Shown one piece after another: positions 34,511-43,620 of a stretch of DNA of 64,000 bases. Within the stretch, counting starts at the first letter, position 1, and every line of letters starts with the position of its first letter. This stretch comes from JALNYB01 sp963676235. GTDB lineage: Archaea; Thermoplasmatota; Thermoplasmata; Methanomassiliicoccales; Methanomethylophilaceae. The position numbers and the translations under genes are program-made. The stretch covers positions 806,001 to 870,000 of the forward strand of contig OY781044.1 in NCBI GenBank assembly GCA_963676235.1, written 5' to 3'. The notes beneath the pieces are model-generated. The model saw nothing but the letters and a program-made list of their open reading frames with translations. It ran no database searches and was not told the DNA's origin.

Positions 34511-35466
34511 GCGAGAAAAAGAAACTGGCTCAGCGTGATTATTACGGAAAGGCGCTTGCAACCCTCGCAGTAAAGGATCCAAATGTCATTGTTTTGGATG
34601 CAGATCTCGCAGGATCTACGAAAACATCAGAATTCAAAAAGGTTGCACCAGAGAGATTTGTAGAAGTTGGAATCGCTGAACAGAACATGATTGGCGTTGC
34701 ATCGGGTCTTGCAGCATCTGGAAAGACCGTATTCGCTTCTACATTCGCAGTGTTCGCCAGTGGAAGATGCTGGGAGCAGATCAGACTGTCAGTAGCATAT
34801 CCAAAGTTGAACGTGAAGATCGTAGCGACACATTGTGGTATCAGTGTTGGTGAGGATGGAGCCTCTCATCAGGCATTGGAAGATCTGGCCATCATGCGTG
34901 CATTGCCTAATATGACAGTGATTGCGCCAGCAGATGCATATGAGACCTATGCGGCAACAATGGCCATCGCAAACTACAGCGGTCCGGTCTATATGAGACT
35001 AGGACGTTCGGAATTCCCCACCATCATGCCCGAGGACGTTAAGTTCGAAATAGGTAAGGCAACTGTTATGAGGGAAGGATGTGACGTGACGATCATAGGT
35101 GCAGGTCAGATGGTAGCCAACTGTCTGGATGCAGCAGAGGAGTTAGCTAAGGAAGGCATCGAGGTGGAAGTGATAAACATGTCCACCATTAAGCCTTTGG
35201 ATATCGGAACCATATATGATTCGGTTTCGAAGACGGGATGTTGTGTTACTGCAGAAGAACACAGCATAATCGGTGGACTCGGATCTGCCGTAGCGGAATT
35301 CCTTTCGCAGGAACTGCCTTCACCTCTTACTAGGGTTGGAACTTACGATGTATTCGGTGAATCAGGATCGCCCAATGCATTATTTGAGAAATACGGACTT
35401 ACGGCAGCAGACATTATGAATGCTGTTCATAGGTCAATTGATAAAAAAACAGAGATGAAACAATGA
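34507..35466 (+). CDS. Transketolase, C-terminal subunit
   Basis: A 319-residue partner subunit with the pyrimidine-binding domain (EVGIAEQNMIGVASGLAASG, whose glutamate activates TPP) and the C-terminal domain (YDVFGESGSPNALFEKYGL). Split transketolases are usual in archaea. The start codon overlaps the stop of the first subunit and its own stop overlaps the transaldolase start, so three subunits are coupled. Confidence 0.93.
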   Translation: MSEKKKLAQRDYYGKALATLAVKDPNVIVLDADLAGSTKTSEFKKVAPERFVEVGIAEQNMIGVASGLAASGKTVFASTFAVFASGRCWEQIRLSVAYPKLNVKIVATHCGISVGEDGASHQALEDLAIMRALPNMTVIAPADAYETYAATMAIANYSGPVYMRLGRSEFPTIMPEDVKFEIGKATVMREGCDVTIIGAGQMVANCLDAAEELAKEGIEVEVINMSTIKPLDIGTIYDSVSKTGCCVTAEEHSIIGGLGSAVAEFLSQELPSPLTRVGTYDVFGESGSPNALFEKYGLTAADIMNAVHRSIDKKTEMKQ

Positions 35467-36110
35467 AGATATTCATAGACACTGCAAATCTAGATATGAT
35501 CAAAGAGATCAACAGCTGGGGAATTCTCGATGGAGTTACAACAAATCCAAGTCTTATTGCAAAAGAAGGCACGGATACACCCACTCGTGTCAAAGAGATT
35601 GCAAAGATTGTTGATGGTCCGATATCGGCAGAGGCAATGTCTTTGGATGCAGAAGGAATGATCGCAGAAGGACGTAAACTTTCTGCAATTCATCCTAACA
35701 TCAATGTCAAATTGCCTATGTGCATTGAAGCATTGAAAGCTACCAAGGTACTTTCTTCTGAGGGTATAGATGTCAATATAACATTGATTTTCTCTGCTCA
35801 GCAGGCACTTCTTGCTGCAAAAGCAGGAGCAAGATATGTTTCACCCTTCATTGGACGTGTAGATGATACTGGTTCATACGGATCTGATACACTCGCAGAG
35901 ATTCTCAATATGTTCGCTAACTATGATTTTAAAACCGAGGTTATCGCAGCATCTATCAGAGGGCCTATGCATGTTCTTGAGGCGGCATCCATGGGGTGCG
36001 ACATTGCTACAATTCCGTACAATGTACTCAAAATGATGGTCTCTCACCCCAAAACAGATGAGGGGATAAGAAATTTCATCTCAGATTATGCAAATGTAAA
36101 GAAGAACTGA
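35463..36110 (+). CDS. Transaldolase (fructose-6-phosphate aldolase-like)
   Basis: A 215-residue small transaldolase. MKIFIDTANLDMIKE, DGVTTNPSLIAKEG, the Schiff-base lysine in NVKLPMC, and YVSPFIGRVDDTGSYG are family marks. It interconverts sugar phosphates in the non-oxidative pentose route together with the two transketolase genes just upstream. The alternative is a fructose-6-phosphate aldolase activity. The stop codon lies inside a terminator hairpin. Confidence 0.92.
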   Translation: MKIFIDTANLDMIKEINSWGILDGVTTNPSLIAKEGTDTPTRVKEIAKIVDGPISAEAMSLDAEGMIAEGRKLSAIHPNINVKLPMCIEALKATKVLSSEGIDVNITLIFSAQQALLAAKAGARYVSPFIGRVDDTGSYGSDTLAEILNMFANYDFKTEVIAASIRGPMHVLEAASMGCDIATIPYNVLKMMVSHPKTDEGIRNFISDYANVKKN

Positions 36111-36141
36111 TCGCGTCGATTCGCGATCAGCAATTCATTTT
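36107..36141 (+). terminator. Terminator overlapping the transaldolase stop
   Basis: Perfect 9-bp stem CTGATCGCG/CGCGATCAG (36107-36130), including the TGA stop, followed by CAATTCATTTTTATTTTTT. The T-rich run may also act as promoter for the next gene. Confidence 0.7.
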
Positions 36142-36147
36142 TATTTT

Positions 36148-37188
36148 TTGAAGTTGATATATTTGAAAGTTGTAAGGCTTGCGAAGATCCCCAGTTCGGA
36201 TGCTTCTGAGCTGATACTCAAGCTTATGGCGATGGATGTTGTGGAACGTTCAGCCAGGATAAGCAAGAGTGAAGGATATCGTCTTGTTCCAATAATCAAC
36301 GGTAAGGAGCAAGAGATCGAAAGATTGGGCATTGAGCTTATCAATGGTCTTGCATATGACCTCGAGAGGAGAAGTCCGCAGGAACGTATCATTGAGAAAT
36401 TATCGGATCTTCCGGAGAATATAAAACTCAAGTTTCCCATGAAATGGGAGTATGTCGGAGATATTGCGATCATCAAGATGGATCCGGTGTGCATTCCATA
36501 CAAGGAACGTATAGGTAAAGTCTATTCAGATATTTTGGAAGTAGAAACAGTATGTGCAGATATTCACGGAGTCTCCGGAGAATTCAGAAGACCAAGCATA
36601 GAGATTCTGCATGGGGATAAAACAGAATCCATAAGACTTGAGAATGGAATAAAATACGAGTTTGATGTTAGAAAGGTGATGTTCGCATCAGGTAATACTG
36701 ATGAACGTTACCGCATGAGACAATTAGATTGTTCAGGCGAGACTGTTGTGGACATGTTTGCAGGCATAGGTTATTTCACGTTACCTATAGCGAAATTCAC
36801 GGGAGCTAGAAGAATATTTGCATGTGAGAAAAATTCTGATTCTTATGAGTTTCTTCTGAAGAATATAAAGATCAACGAGGTAGAGGATGTGGTACTTCCT
36901 ATACTCGGAGATAATCGTGATATTCTCGGTAAAGGATTTGCAGATCGTATCTTGATGGGGTATGTTCAAACAACCTCAGATTTCGTTCCGAAAGCATTGG
37001 AAATGATCAAACACGGTGGCATGATCCATTATCATGATACATTCTATGTTCATGAATATAAAGATCGCATAAGAGAGATATTCGACAATGCCTGCGGTAA
37101 AGACAGTTATAAAATAGAGAATATCAGAGAGGTCAAATCGTTTGCCCCCTCTGTTTCTCATTATGTTGCTGATATTCGTATATTTTAA
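36148..37188 (+). CDS. Taw2/Trm5-family tRNA(Phe) position 37 enzyme
   Basis: A 346-residue class I SAM-fold enzyme with VVDMFAGIGYFTLPIAKF, RKVMFASGNTDERYRM and ADRILMGYVQTTSDF, then MIHYHDTF. Trm5 (tRNA m1G37 methyltransferase) normally has an NLP motif where this has MGY, a pattern I associate with Taw2, the wyosine aminocarboxypropyl transferase. I lean to Taw2, but the N-terminal D1-like region is long, as in Trm5. Two TTG starts are possible (36148, 36163); the second would be near-leaderless. Confidence 0.75.
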   Translation: MKLIYLKVVRLAKIPSSDASELILKLMAMDVVERSARISKSEGYRLVPIINGKEQEIERLGIELINGLAYDLERRSPQERIIEKLSDLPENIKLKFPMKWEYVGDIAIIKMDPVCIPYKERIGKVYSDILEVETVCADIHGVSGEFRRPSIEILHGDKTESIRLENGIKYEFDVRKVMFASGNTDERYRMRQLDCSGETVVDMFAGIGYFTLPIAKFTGARRIFACEKNSDSYEFLLKNIKINEVEDVVLPILGDNRDILGKGFADRILMGYVQTTSDFVPKALEMIKHGGMIHYHDTFYVHEYKDRIREIFDNACGKDSYKIENIREVKSFAPSVSHYVADIRIF

Positions 37189-38693
37189 ACAGATTCGCCA
37201 GAACTACACGCGGTAAGCAAGGTGTTCATTGCATTCTTGTATTGCTCGCCGTTGGCATCTATGACAGCTTTTGCAAAAGGCATAAGAAAATCAGCGAAAT
37301 CGCGATCTTCCTTCGATAGATGCAAGTGGATTTTTGCATCAGGATTACATGCAAGGATGAATGCTGCCGATACGCAGCGTTCTTTAGAGCTTTTCATGGT
37401 CTCTGTTTCTAAGACCTTGATTACAAGTTCATATCCATTCACTTTTGCTGCTTTGGCAAGATGGTCAGACAGTTTTGTTATTGGTTTTGGTTTTTTGAAT
37501 TCAGGTAGGCTTGCAACGACATCTGCTGAAATATGTTTCTGATATGCTTCTTCCAGTACACGTATAGGTAAGGTTCTGGGGCGTTCTGTGAATGAATCAG
37601 CTATCTTTTTCGATGTGCAGGCTGCAATGATCTCTTTCCAATCATTGTCCCACAATGCAGTGAATGCTTCGCTTGCTTTTCCGTTTCTTATGACAACAGA
37701 CCTGGGAACTGCACTTAGGAATTTAAGTAGGGTATTTTTTTCTATCTCAGAGCCAGTTATTGATTTTATGAACATATCCAGGTCAGACCCGTAGTTCTGT
37801 GAACCGACGATATAGGTTGCAGACTCTGCATGTTTGAGGTCTCCAAGCTTAATCCTTTTGAGGGATTGTAGTAGAGAACTATCATTGATCTCCCCGCGGA
37901 GATATCTTTTTAGTTCGTCACCTTCGATTTTCTCTGTTCCGCTTTCGTTGGCAGAATGATATTTGTGAGATACGGTAACTTCGAAATCATCAAGAGGGTC
38001 TGCAGCACAGATCTTGGCAATGAGGAATTGGATCGTGGAGACATCTTTCGCACAATCTTCGCATATGTGTATGGTCTCGTCTATAGATTTGATCCGTATG
38101 TTCAATGCAAGTGCGCCGTCGTGACCGCACGTCAGTCCGTCATCTTTGAATTCATATGGGGTTTCCCAGAATGATTCATAAAGATAGTCTTCAGGCATAT
38201 GGGGGTCATCTGAGCACACAAGGCCTTCTTCGAACGAGTATAAGTGAAGTTTGTTCTTTTTTATGAAACCGTTGTAATACAAAAGCCTGAGTTTAGGGTC
38301 ATTATAATATTGACAGCCGATCAATTTGTCGTTTCCGACAGCTCCTCTCACAGCGAATGGAACTTTTTCTCCTGCGAGTGTTGCAGTTGCGAGCATAGGG
38401 ATCTTTCCGGCAGCATTAAGCGATATTGTTCCTGCATATGCTTTCACGAGATCGTCTGAACCTCTGGATGCCATTTTTATGAGTTTATCGGCATCTTCTT
38501 TGTATCCTGATACGGAATCGATTACTTTGAATGTTTTATCAAAATCGCATTTTCTGCAATTTCCTGCGCACATCGGTCTTAGAAGTCCCGGATCTTCAGC
38601 GAGTCTTCTAGAGCGTTCTAGAATTTCTTCCTCCAATCTTTTCGGAGTCTGTTTTACGCCTTTCATTCTTAGACGTTTTTTTTCCGGTGCCAT
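37185..38693 (-). CDS. Large Cys-containing protein of unknown function
   Basis: A 502-residue soluble protein with no domain I can name. It has a CAGNCRKC cluster (about residues 42-49; CxxxCxxC spacing) and a second pair of sites, CGHDGA and HICEDCAKD (about 192-221), so zinc or Fe-S binding is likely. The C-terminal third is a helical, HEAT-like region. Its gene overlaps the stop of the convergent Taw2-like gene by 4 bases. Confidence 0.7.
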   Translation of the reverse strand: MAPEKKRLRMKGVKQTPKRLEEEILERSRRLAEDPGLLRPMCAGNCRKCDFDKTFKVIDSVSGYKEDADKLIKMASRGSDDLVKAYAGTISLNAAGKIPMLATATLAGEKVPFAVRGAVGNDKLIGCQYYNDPKLRLLYYNGFIKKNKLHLYSFEEGLVCSDDPHMPEDYLYESFWETPYEFKDDGLTCGHDGALALNIRIKSIDETIHICEDCAKDVSTIQFLIAKICAADPLDDFEVTVSHKYHSANESGTEKIEGDELKRYLRGEINDSSLLQSLKRIKLGDLKHAESATYIVGSQNYGSDLDMFIKSITGSEIEKNTLLKFLSAVPRSVVIRNGKASEAFTALWDNDWKEIIAACTSKKIADSFTERPRTLPIRVLEEAYQKHISADVVASLPEFKKPKPITKLSDHLAKAAKVNGYELVIKVLETETMKSSKERCVSAAFILACNPDAKIHLHLSKEDRDFADFLMPFAKAVIDANGEQYKNAMNTLLTACSSGESV

Positions 38694-39063
38694 GAATACC
38701 CCAATAGTTTTTCGTGATAAATAGATAATGAATCTTGGATGTATGTAGTATGTTCAGAATATGTATGTATTGATTATAATATTTAGGTATAATCAAGGAT
38801 TAGGTTGGTGGAAATCGTAGAGGCACATTCGAGTTGAGATGTTAAAATATATGATTTTGGAGTTTTGGATCGATATGCTCACCAGAATTTTTATTTTGAT
38901 ATTCTTTTTATTTTACTGACCAAATGCAGATACAGAGGTTCTTTTTTCAAGCTACTAAAATATTATATGTATGTCTGTTTCATAGATTTTACCACTTAAT
39001 GACGTATTTATGAATAGAAATAATTAGGTACGTATTTAATTCTACTACGCAATACCAAACACT
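38694..39063. other. Intergenic region before the RuBisCO operon
   Basis: About 370 AT-rich bases between divergent genes. No short gene or tRNA seen. The right end carries two copies of ACGTATTTA, at 39002-39010 and 39030-39038; the second is well placed as the TATA element of the R15P isomerase gene. Confidence 0.6.
39030..39040 (+). promoter_or_regulatory. Probable promoter of the AMP/RuBisCO operon
   Basis: ACGTATTTAAT about 25-30 bases before the GTG start predicts a nearly leaderless mRNA. The same ACGTATTTA occurs 28 bases upstream, suggesting a doubled element. Confidence 0.45.
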
Positions 39064-39993
39064 GTGTCTGACAATATCGCTGATACAGCTTTGGCAATCA
39101 AGGAAATGCGTATTCGCGGAGCTGGTAGGATAGCCTGCGCAGGAGTAGTTGCTTTAAAGGAATTCGCAGACGGTTATGTGGGCACAGGACTCGACAAATT
39201 TTTACAAGATCTTGAAAGATCAAAGAAGGTCCTTTTGGATTCAAGGCCAACGGCGGTATCTCTTTGGAACGGATTGCACGCATGCACCAAGAATATTTCC
39301 AAAGCGGATTCAGTCGAGGAAGCAAGACAATTGGTATCCGATGGCGCAAAAAATTTTGTGGAAATGTCATCTAAAGCCACAGAAGCTATTGCTAAGATAG
39401 GAGCGAGAAGTATCCAAAGTGGCGATATTATAATGACGCACTGCAATAGCAGTGTTGCATTGGGTGTCATAAAGGAAGCGCACAGACAGGGAAAGGATAT
39501 CAAAGTTTATGCTACGGAATCGCGTCCGTGGAGACAAGGTATCATCACAGTTAACGAACTTGCCGATGCAGGCATAGATACTACACTTATAATCGACAGT
39601 GCTGTTCGTTCGGTAATGAATAATGTTGATAAGGTGTTCGTTGGAGCAGATACCATATCGTCCAATGGGTCCGTTATTAATAAGATAGGGACCTCTCAAT
39701 TGGCACTTGCTGCTGATGAGGCACGCGTTAAATTCAATGTTTGTAGTGAGACGTATAAGTTCTCTCCGTTGACCATGTTCGGAGATATGGTTACTATAGA
39801 GGAAAGAGGATACGATGAGGTCGTAAAGACTGGAGAGGTCAACAGCTCCGTAAAAATCTTCAATCCTGTATTTGATTCCACTCCAGCAAAGTACATAGAT
39901 GCGATAATAACAGAATTGGGGATAATTTCTCCAGGTTCGGTCTATGATATTATGGTTAGACAGTTAGGGGACAGTATATTTGATTCAAGGTGA
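39064..39993 (+). CDS. Ribose-1,5-bisphosphate isomerase
   Basis: A 309-residue eIF2B-alpha-like isomerase that turns ribose-1,5-bisphosphate into ribulose-1,5-bisphosphate. AIKEMRIRGAGRIACAGVVA, GDIIMTHCNSSVALGVIKEA, VYATESRPWRQG and FVGADTISSNGSVINKIGT are hallmark stretches. GTG start with no Shine-Dalgarno site but close to a TATA element. The next gene is RuBisCO, 4 bases on, then AMP phosphorylase, so this is the middle enzyme of the archaeal AMP pathway. Confidence 0.93.
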   Translation: MSDNIADTALAIKEMRIRGAGRIACAGVVALKEFADGYVGTGLDKFLQDLERSKKVLLDSRPTAVSLWNGLHACTKNISKADSVEEARQLVSDGAKNFVEMSSKATEAIAKIGARSIQSGDIIMTHCNSSVALGVIKEAHRQGKDIKVYATESRPWRQGIITVNELADAGIDTTLIIDSAVRSVMNNVDKVFVGADTISSNGSVINKIGTSQLALAADEARVKFNVCSETYKFSPLTMFGDMVTIEERGYDEVVKTGEVNSSVKIFNPVFDSTPAKYIDAIITELGIISPGSVYDIMVRQLGDSIFDSR

Positions 39994-39997
39994 TAAA

Positions 39998-41233
39998 ATG
40001 AAGTCGTATTCGTATTTGCATTTAGGAGAGTCTATTGATCCAGATTCATATGTTATCTGTAAGTACCGTGTAACAACGGACCTTCCGATAGAAAAAGCAT
40101 CACAGGCTATAGCCGCAGAGCAATCTACAGGAACATGGACAGGGATATCTACACTGAACGACACTGTTTTTGAGAGGTATGGTGCCAGAGTTATGGATAT
40201 CCAAGGAGATATGGTTACTATTGCATATCCTGAGGACGATTTTAGTATTGAAGTGGGAGCCATTCCTCAGATATTGAGTGTAATTGCAGGAAATCTTTTC
40301 GGTTTAGACGCACTAAAAGGTGTAAGACTCGAGGATGTAGATTTTCCGAAAGGTATTTTGAAACAGTATAGGGGTCCAAAATTCGGAGCTGAAGGACTTA
40401 GAAAGATCCTGGATCGTCCGGAGAAGCCTTTGGTAGGAACCATCGTGAAACCTAAGATCGGGCTTTCACCGAAAGAGACGGCAAATTATGTTTACGAGGC
40501 AGGAAGCGGGGGCCTAACCAACAGCAAGGATGATGAGACTCTCGTGGACCAGAAATTCTGCCCCATCGAGGACCGTACGAAAGCTGTCGCTGAGGCACTT
40601 GATAAGCTGAATGAGGAAGGCCATAAGATGCTTCATGCTGTGAACATAAGCACAAATGGTGAAAAAATAGTTGAATTGGCAGAAAATGTCCAGGCATGGG
40701 GTGCGAAACAGATAATGGTAGACGTAATCACATGTGGTTACGGGGCCGTTCAAGCACTTGCTGAAGATCCTGCCATCAAAGTACCGATTCATGTTCACAG
40801 GACGATGCACGGAGCATTCACAAAGGATCCTCTCAATGGAATATCAATGCTTGTGATCACAAAACTGGTACGTATGTGCGGGGGAGACGCACTGCATATC
40901 GGAACTCTGGGTGTTGGAAAGATGACTGGTAATGGAGGGGACTATGACAATCTCAACACATGTCTCGATTCCAAGATGCCGTATAAAACAGTAATGCCGG
41001 TATGTTCTGGTGGAATGTATCCTGGCATAGTGTCAAGATTGATCGAAGAGGCCGGAACTAATATTCAGATACAGGCTGGTGGCGGTGTTGCAGGACATCC
41101 AGAAGGTGTAAGGAAAGGTGCGATGGGAATGTGCCAGGCAGTAGATGCAGCATGTTCCGGAGTATCTCTAGAAGAGTATGCGAAGACTCATCATGAGCTC
41201 AAAGTAGCTTTAGATACGTGGGGATTTAAATGA
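39998..41233 (+). CDS. rbcL: Form III RuBisCO large subunit
   Basis: A 411-residue ribulose-1,5-bisphosphate carboxylase/oxygenase; the product 3-phosphoglycerate enters glycolysis or serine synthesis. Key residues are present: Glu41 and Trp47, Asn99, Lys151 and Lys153 (TIVKPKIGLSP), carbamylated Lys177 with Asp179/Glu180 (SKDDE). Also His267-Arg268 and His271 (HVHRTMHGAF), His300 and loop-6 Lys308 (HIGTLGVGKMTG), and Ser337. The extra residue before loop 6 and KMTG fit archaeal form III. The stretch TNSKDDE departs from the usual DF before the lysine. Start follows AGGTGATAAA. Confidence 0.95.
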   Translation: MKSYSYLHLGESIDPDSYVICKYRVTTDLPIEKASQAIAAEQSTGTWTGISTLNDTVFERYGARVMDIQGDMVTIAYPEDDFSIEVGAIPQILSVIAGNLFGLDALKGVRLEDVDFPKGILKQYRGPKFGAEGLRKILDRPEKPLVGTIVKPKIGLSPKETANYVYEAGSGGLTNSKDDETLVDQKFCPIEDRTKAVAEALDKLNEEGHKMLHAVNISTNGEKIVELAENVQAWGAKQIMVDVITCGYGAVQALAEDPAIKVPIHVHRTMHGAFTKDPLNGISMLVITKLVRMCGGDALHIGTLGVGKMTGNGGDYDNLNTCLDSKMPYKTVMPVCSGGMYPGIVSRLIEEAGTNIQIQAGGGVAGHPEGVRKGAMGMCQAVDAACSGVSLEEYAKTHHELKVALDTWGFK

Positions 41234-42744
41234 AATTCATAGCAAAAATAATGGATGTGGGAACAGCGGATCCTCTAGCTATCATGTGTGCAGAAGATGC
41301 GATACTTCTCGGATTAAAGGAAAACGACCGCGTCCGCATCGATGCAAAGAAATCATCCACTGCCATGTTGGATACCACCCGATACATGATCAAAAAGCGT
41401 GGATTGATGTATCTTTCTGATTCTGTAATGAATAAGATCGAAGCGAAAGATGGGGATGAAGTAGATGTTGTATTTGCTGCGAGCCCCGAATGTATAAGGA
41501 CCATTCGTAAGAAGATGGACAAAGAGGAACTAACCAAAGAGGAGATCAGTGAGGTCGTAAAAGATATTCTTAATGGTAAATTATCAAGGATGGAAATATC
41601 TGCTTGGCTCACTGCTTTGTACATAAACGGGATGGATATAGATGAGATTGCAGCGTTCACTCAGGCCATGGTGGATACCGGGGACAGGATCGAGTTCGAT
41701 CGTACTCCGGTATATGATTTCCATAGTATGGGGGGAGTTCCTGGGAATAAGATCACACCCATTGTCGTTTCTATTGTTGCATCGGCGGGAATGATGCTCC
41801 CCAAGACATCGTCACGTGCTATCAGCAGTGCGTGCGGAACATCGGATTTTGTCGAGACATTCTGTAATGTTGAATTGGATGCCAGAACATTGAAGAAGAT
41901 TGCAGAGGAGACGGGTGGAGTGTTTGCATGGGGGGGTTCTATGAACCTCGCACCTGTAGATGATCTGGTAATCAAGATCGAGCATCCCTTGGGCATCAAT
42001 CCGCGTGCTCAGATGTTAGCATCAATCCTAAGTAAGAAAGTGGCGGTTGGTGCCACACATCTGGTTGTTGATATTCCGACCGGAGAAGGAACGAAGGTCG
42101 AGACCCTCGAGGATGCGCGCCTTTATGCGAGGGATTTCATGGATTTGGGGGAGAGGCTCGGAATACGCATCGAATGTGCAATCACATATGCAGATCAGCC
42201 TGTTGGAAGTGCAATTGGACCCATTCTTGAGGCAAGGGAATGCATTCGCATCCTAGAAGGCAACAAGCATCCTGAAAGTGTGATTGAGAAAGCATGTGAC
42301 CTAGCAGGCATGATTTTAGAGATGGGAGGAATCAACAACGGACCCGAGAGGGCACTCGAAATCTTAAATTCTGGAGAAGCCATGAAGAAATTTAGAGAGA
42401 TAGTTGCCGCTCAGGGTGGCAACTATGACATCAAGTCAGATGATCTGGTTCCTGGAAAATATATGTTGGAAGTATCCTCTGTAAAATCTGGCTATGTGCA
42501 CTCTATAAATAACAAGGATCTAGTTTCTATTGCAAAGGCAGCTGGATCGCCTAACGACAAGGGAGCAGGACTTATACTGCTTCGTAAGAAAGGACAGAGA
42601 GTAGAGAAAGGAGACATATTATTCCAGATCTATGGGGAGAGTGAGCCGAAGGTCTTACGTGCCAAGGATCTCGCAATCAAGTATCAACCTATCGAGATAG
42701 AGGGAATGTTGATCAAGAAGATAACGGCATCAAAGGTCAGATGA
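41230..42744 (+). CDS. deoA: AMP phosphorylase
   Basis: A 504-residue NMP phosphorylase that splits AMP (also CMP/UMP) with phosphate into base and ribose-1,5-bisphosphate. The N-terminal extra domain (residues 1-80) separates it from thymidine phosphorylase. DFHSMGGVPGNKITPIVVS and the KTSSRAISSACGTSDFVE stretch form the active site. Overlaps rbcL by 4 bases, so isomerase, RuBisCO and phosphorylase are translated together. Confidence 0.94.
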   Translation: MKFIAKIMDVGTADPLAIMCAEDAILLGLKENDRVRIDAKKSSTAMLDTTRYMIKKRGLMYLSDSVMNKIEAKDGDEVDVVFAASPECIRTIRKKMDKEELTKEEISEVVKDILNGKLSRMEISAWLTALYINGMDIDEIAAFTQAMVDTGDRIEFDRTPVYDFHSMGGVPGNKITPIVVSIVASAGMMLPKTSSRAISSACGTSDFVETFCNVELDARTLKKIAEETGGVFAWGGSMNLAPVDDLVIKIEHPLGINPRAQMLASILSKKVAVGATHLVVDIPTGEGTKVETLEDARLYARDFMDLGERLGIRIECAITYADQPVGSAIGPILEARECIRILEGNKHPESVIEKACDLAGMILEMGGINNGPERALEILNSGEAMKKFREIVAAQGGNYDIKSDDLVPGKYMLEVSSVKSGYVHSINNKDLVSIAKAAGSPNDKGAGLILLRKKGQRVEKGDILFQIYGESEPKVLRAKDLAIKYQPIEIEGMLIKKITASKVR

Positions 42745-42750
42745 CATCCG

Positions 42751-43560
42751 ATGAAGACATTATGCTTTACAATAGATCTTGACAGGGATGTCAATATCTG
42801 TTTGCCTGGGCATACACCAGCCGGGTCTATGGATAGAGGAGCTGGAACAGCACCCAGGTTCGATTCTACGTCGGAAGGATTGCCTATGATCTCGGAATTG
42901 CTGGACGATCTTTGCATAAAAGGCACTTTTTTTGCGGAAGGAAAGACCTTGGAATCCATAGATGCAACTAGCTTTCTTTCTGGTCATGAAATAGGTATGC
43001 ACGGATATGAGCATGAGGATCTCACCGGTTCTAATGGCGTAGAGTATGAAAGGTTCGAGAAGAAAGCAATTCTTCTTCATTCATCAGACGTTGTCAATGA
43101 TATAATCGGGATAAGACCACAATGTTTCAGAGCGCCTTACATGAAAATCGGACAGGATGTCATCGATATCCTTCCGGAGATCGGAATAAAGTATGATTCA
43201 TCATTCTACACAAAGATGACTGGAACACTCACGCCTTCGAAGATGAAGAATGGTGTTTACGAAGTATCTGTTCCAGAGGGACATGATGCGGAAGGAAAGA
43301 AGATTGCAGCATATCTTTGGCCGATGCACGAAGGCAAGAGGTTACCTTGTGATTATATATCATTGGCATCACAGTTGAATGCTGGAATATTCGTCCTTGC
43401 AACACATACCTGGCACATGTCAGAATCACGTAAGAATGGAAAGATGACTTTGGAAGAGATGATGGCAAATATCGATAATACAAGAAAGGTCTTAGAAGGC
43501 ATATTGGACCTTGGTTTTGTTGCTAAGACAATACCAGATGCTGTACGCCCGTATGAGTGA
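42751..43560 (+). CDS. Polysaccharide deacetylase family protein
   Basis: A 269-residue NodB-fold hydrolase. Motifs in order: TIDLD (metal Asp), HEIGMHGYEHEDL (metal His pair), RAPY, and HTWHMSE. The substrate is unknown; it may deacetylate a cell-surface glycan or cofactor intermediate. No signal peptide, so probably cytoplasmic. Six bases after AMP phosphorylase, possibly in the same transcript though not obviously in the same pathway. Confidence 0.85.
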   Translation: MKTLCFTIDLDRDVNICLPGHTPAGSMDRGAGTAPRFDSTSEGLPMISELLDDLCIKGTFFAEGKTLESIDATSFLSGHEIGMHGYEHEDLTGSNGVEYERFEKKAILLHSSDVVNDIIGIRPQCFRAPYMKIGQDVIDILPEIGIKYDSSFYTKMTGTLTPSKMKNGVYEVSVPEGHDAEGKKIAAYLWPMHEGKRLPCDYISLASQLNAGIFVLATHTWHMSESRKNGKMTLEEMMANIDNTRKVLEGILDLGFVAKTIPDAVRPYE

Positions 43561-43620
43561 CGCATCCTCGCGCGCTAACATAATATAATAGAATGGCCTT
43601 GGACAAAACGGTGTGATATC

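Noticed and set aside
36148..37188. Naming this gene trm5 outright
   Set aside because: The NLP motif expected for Trm5 is MGY here, so the family is left open between Taw2 and Trm5.
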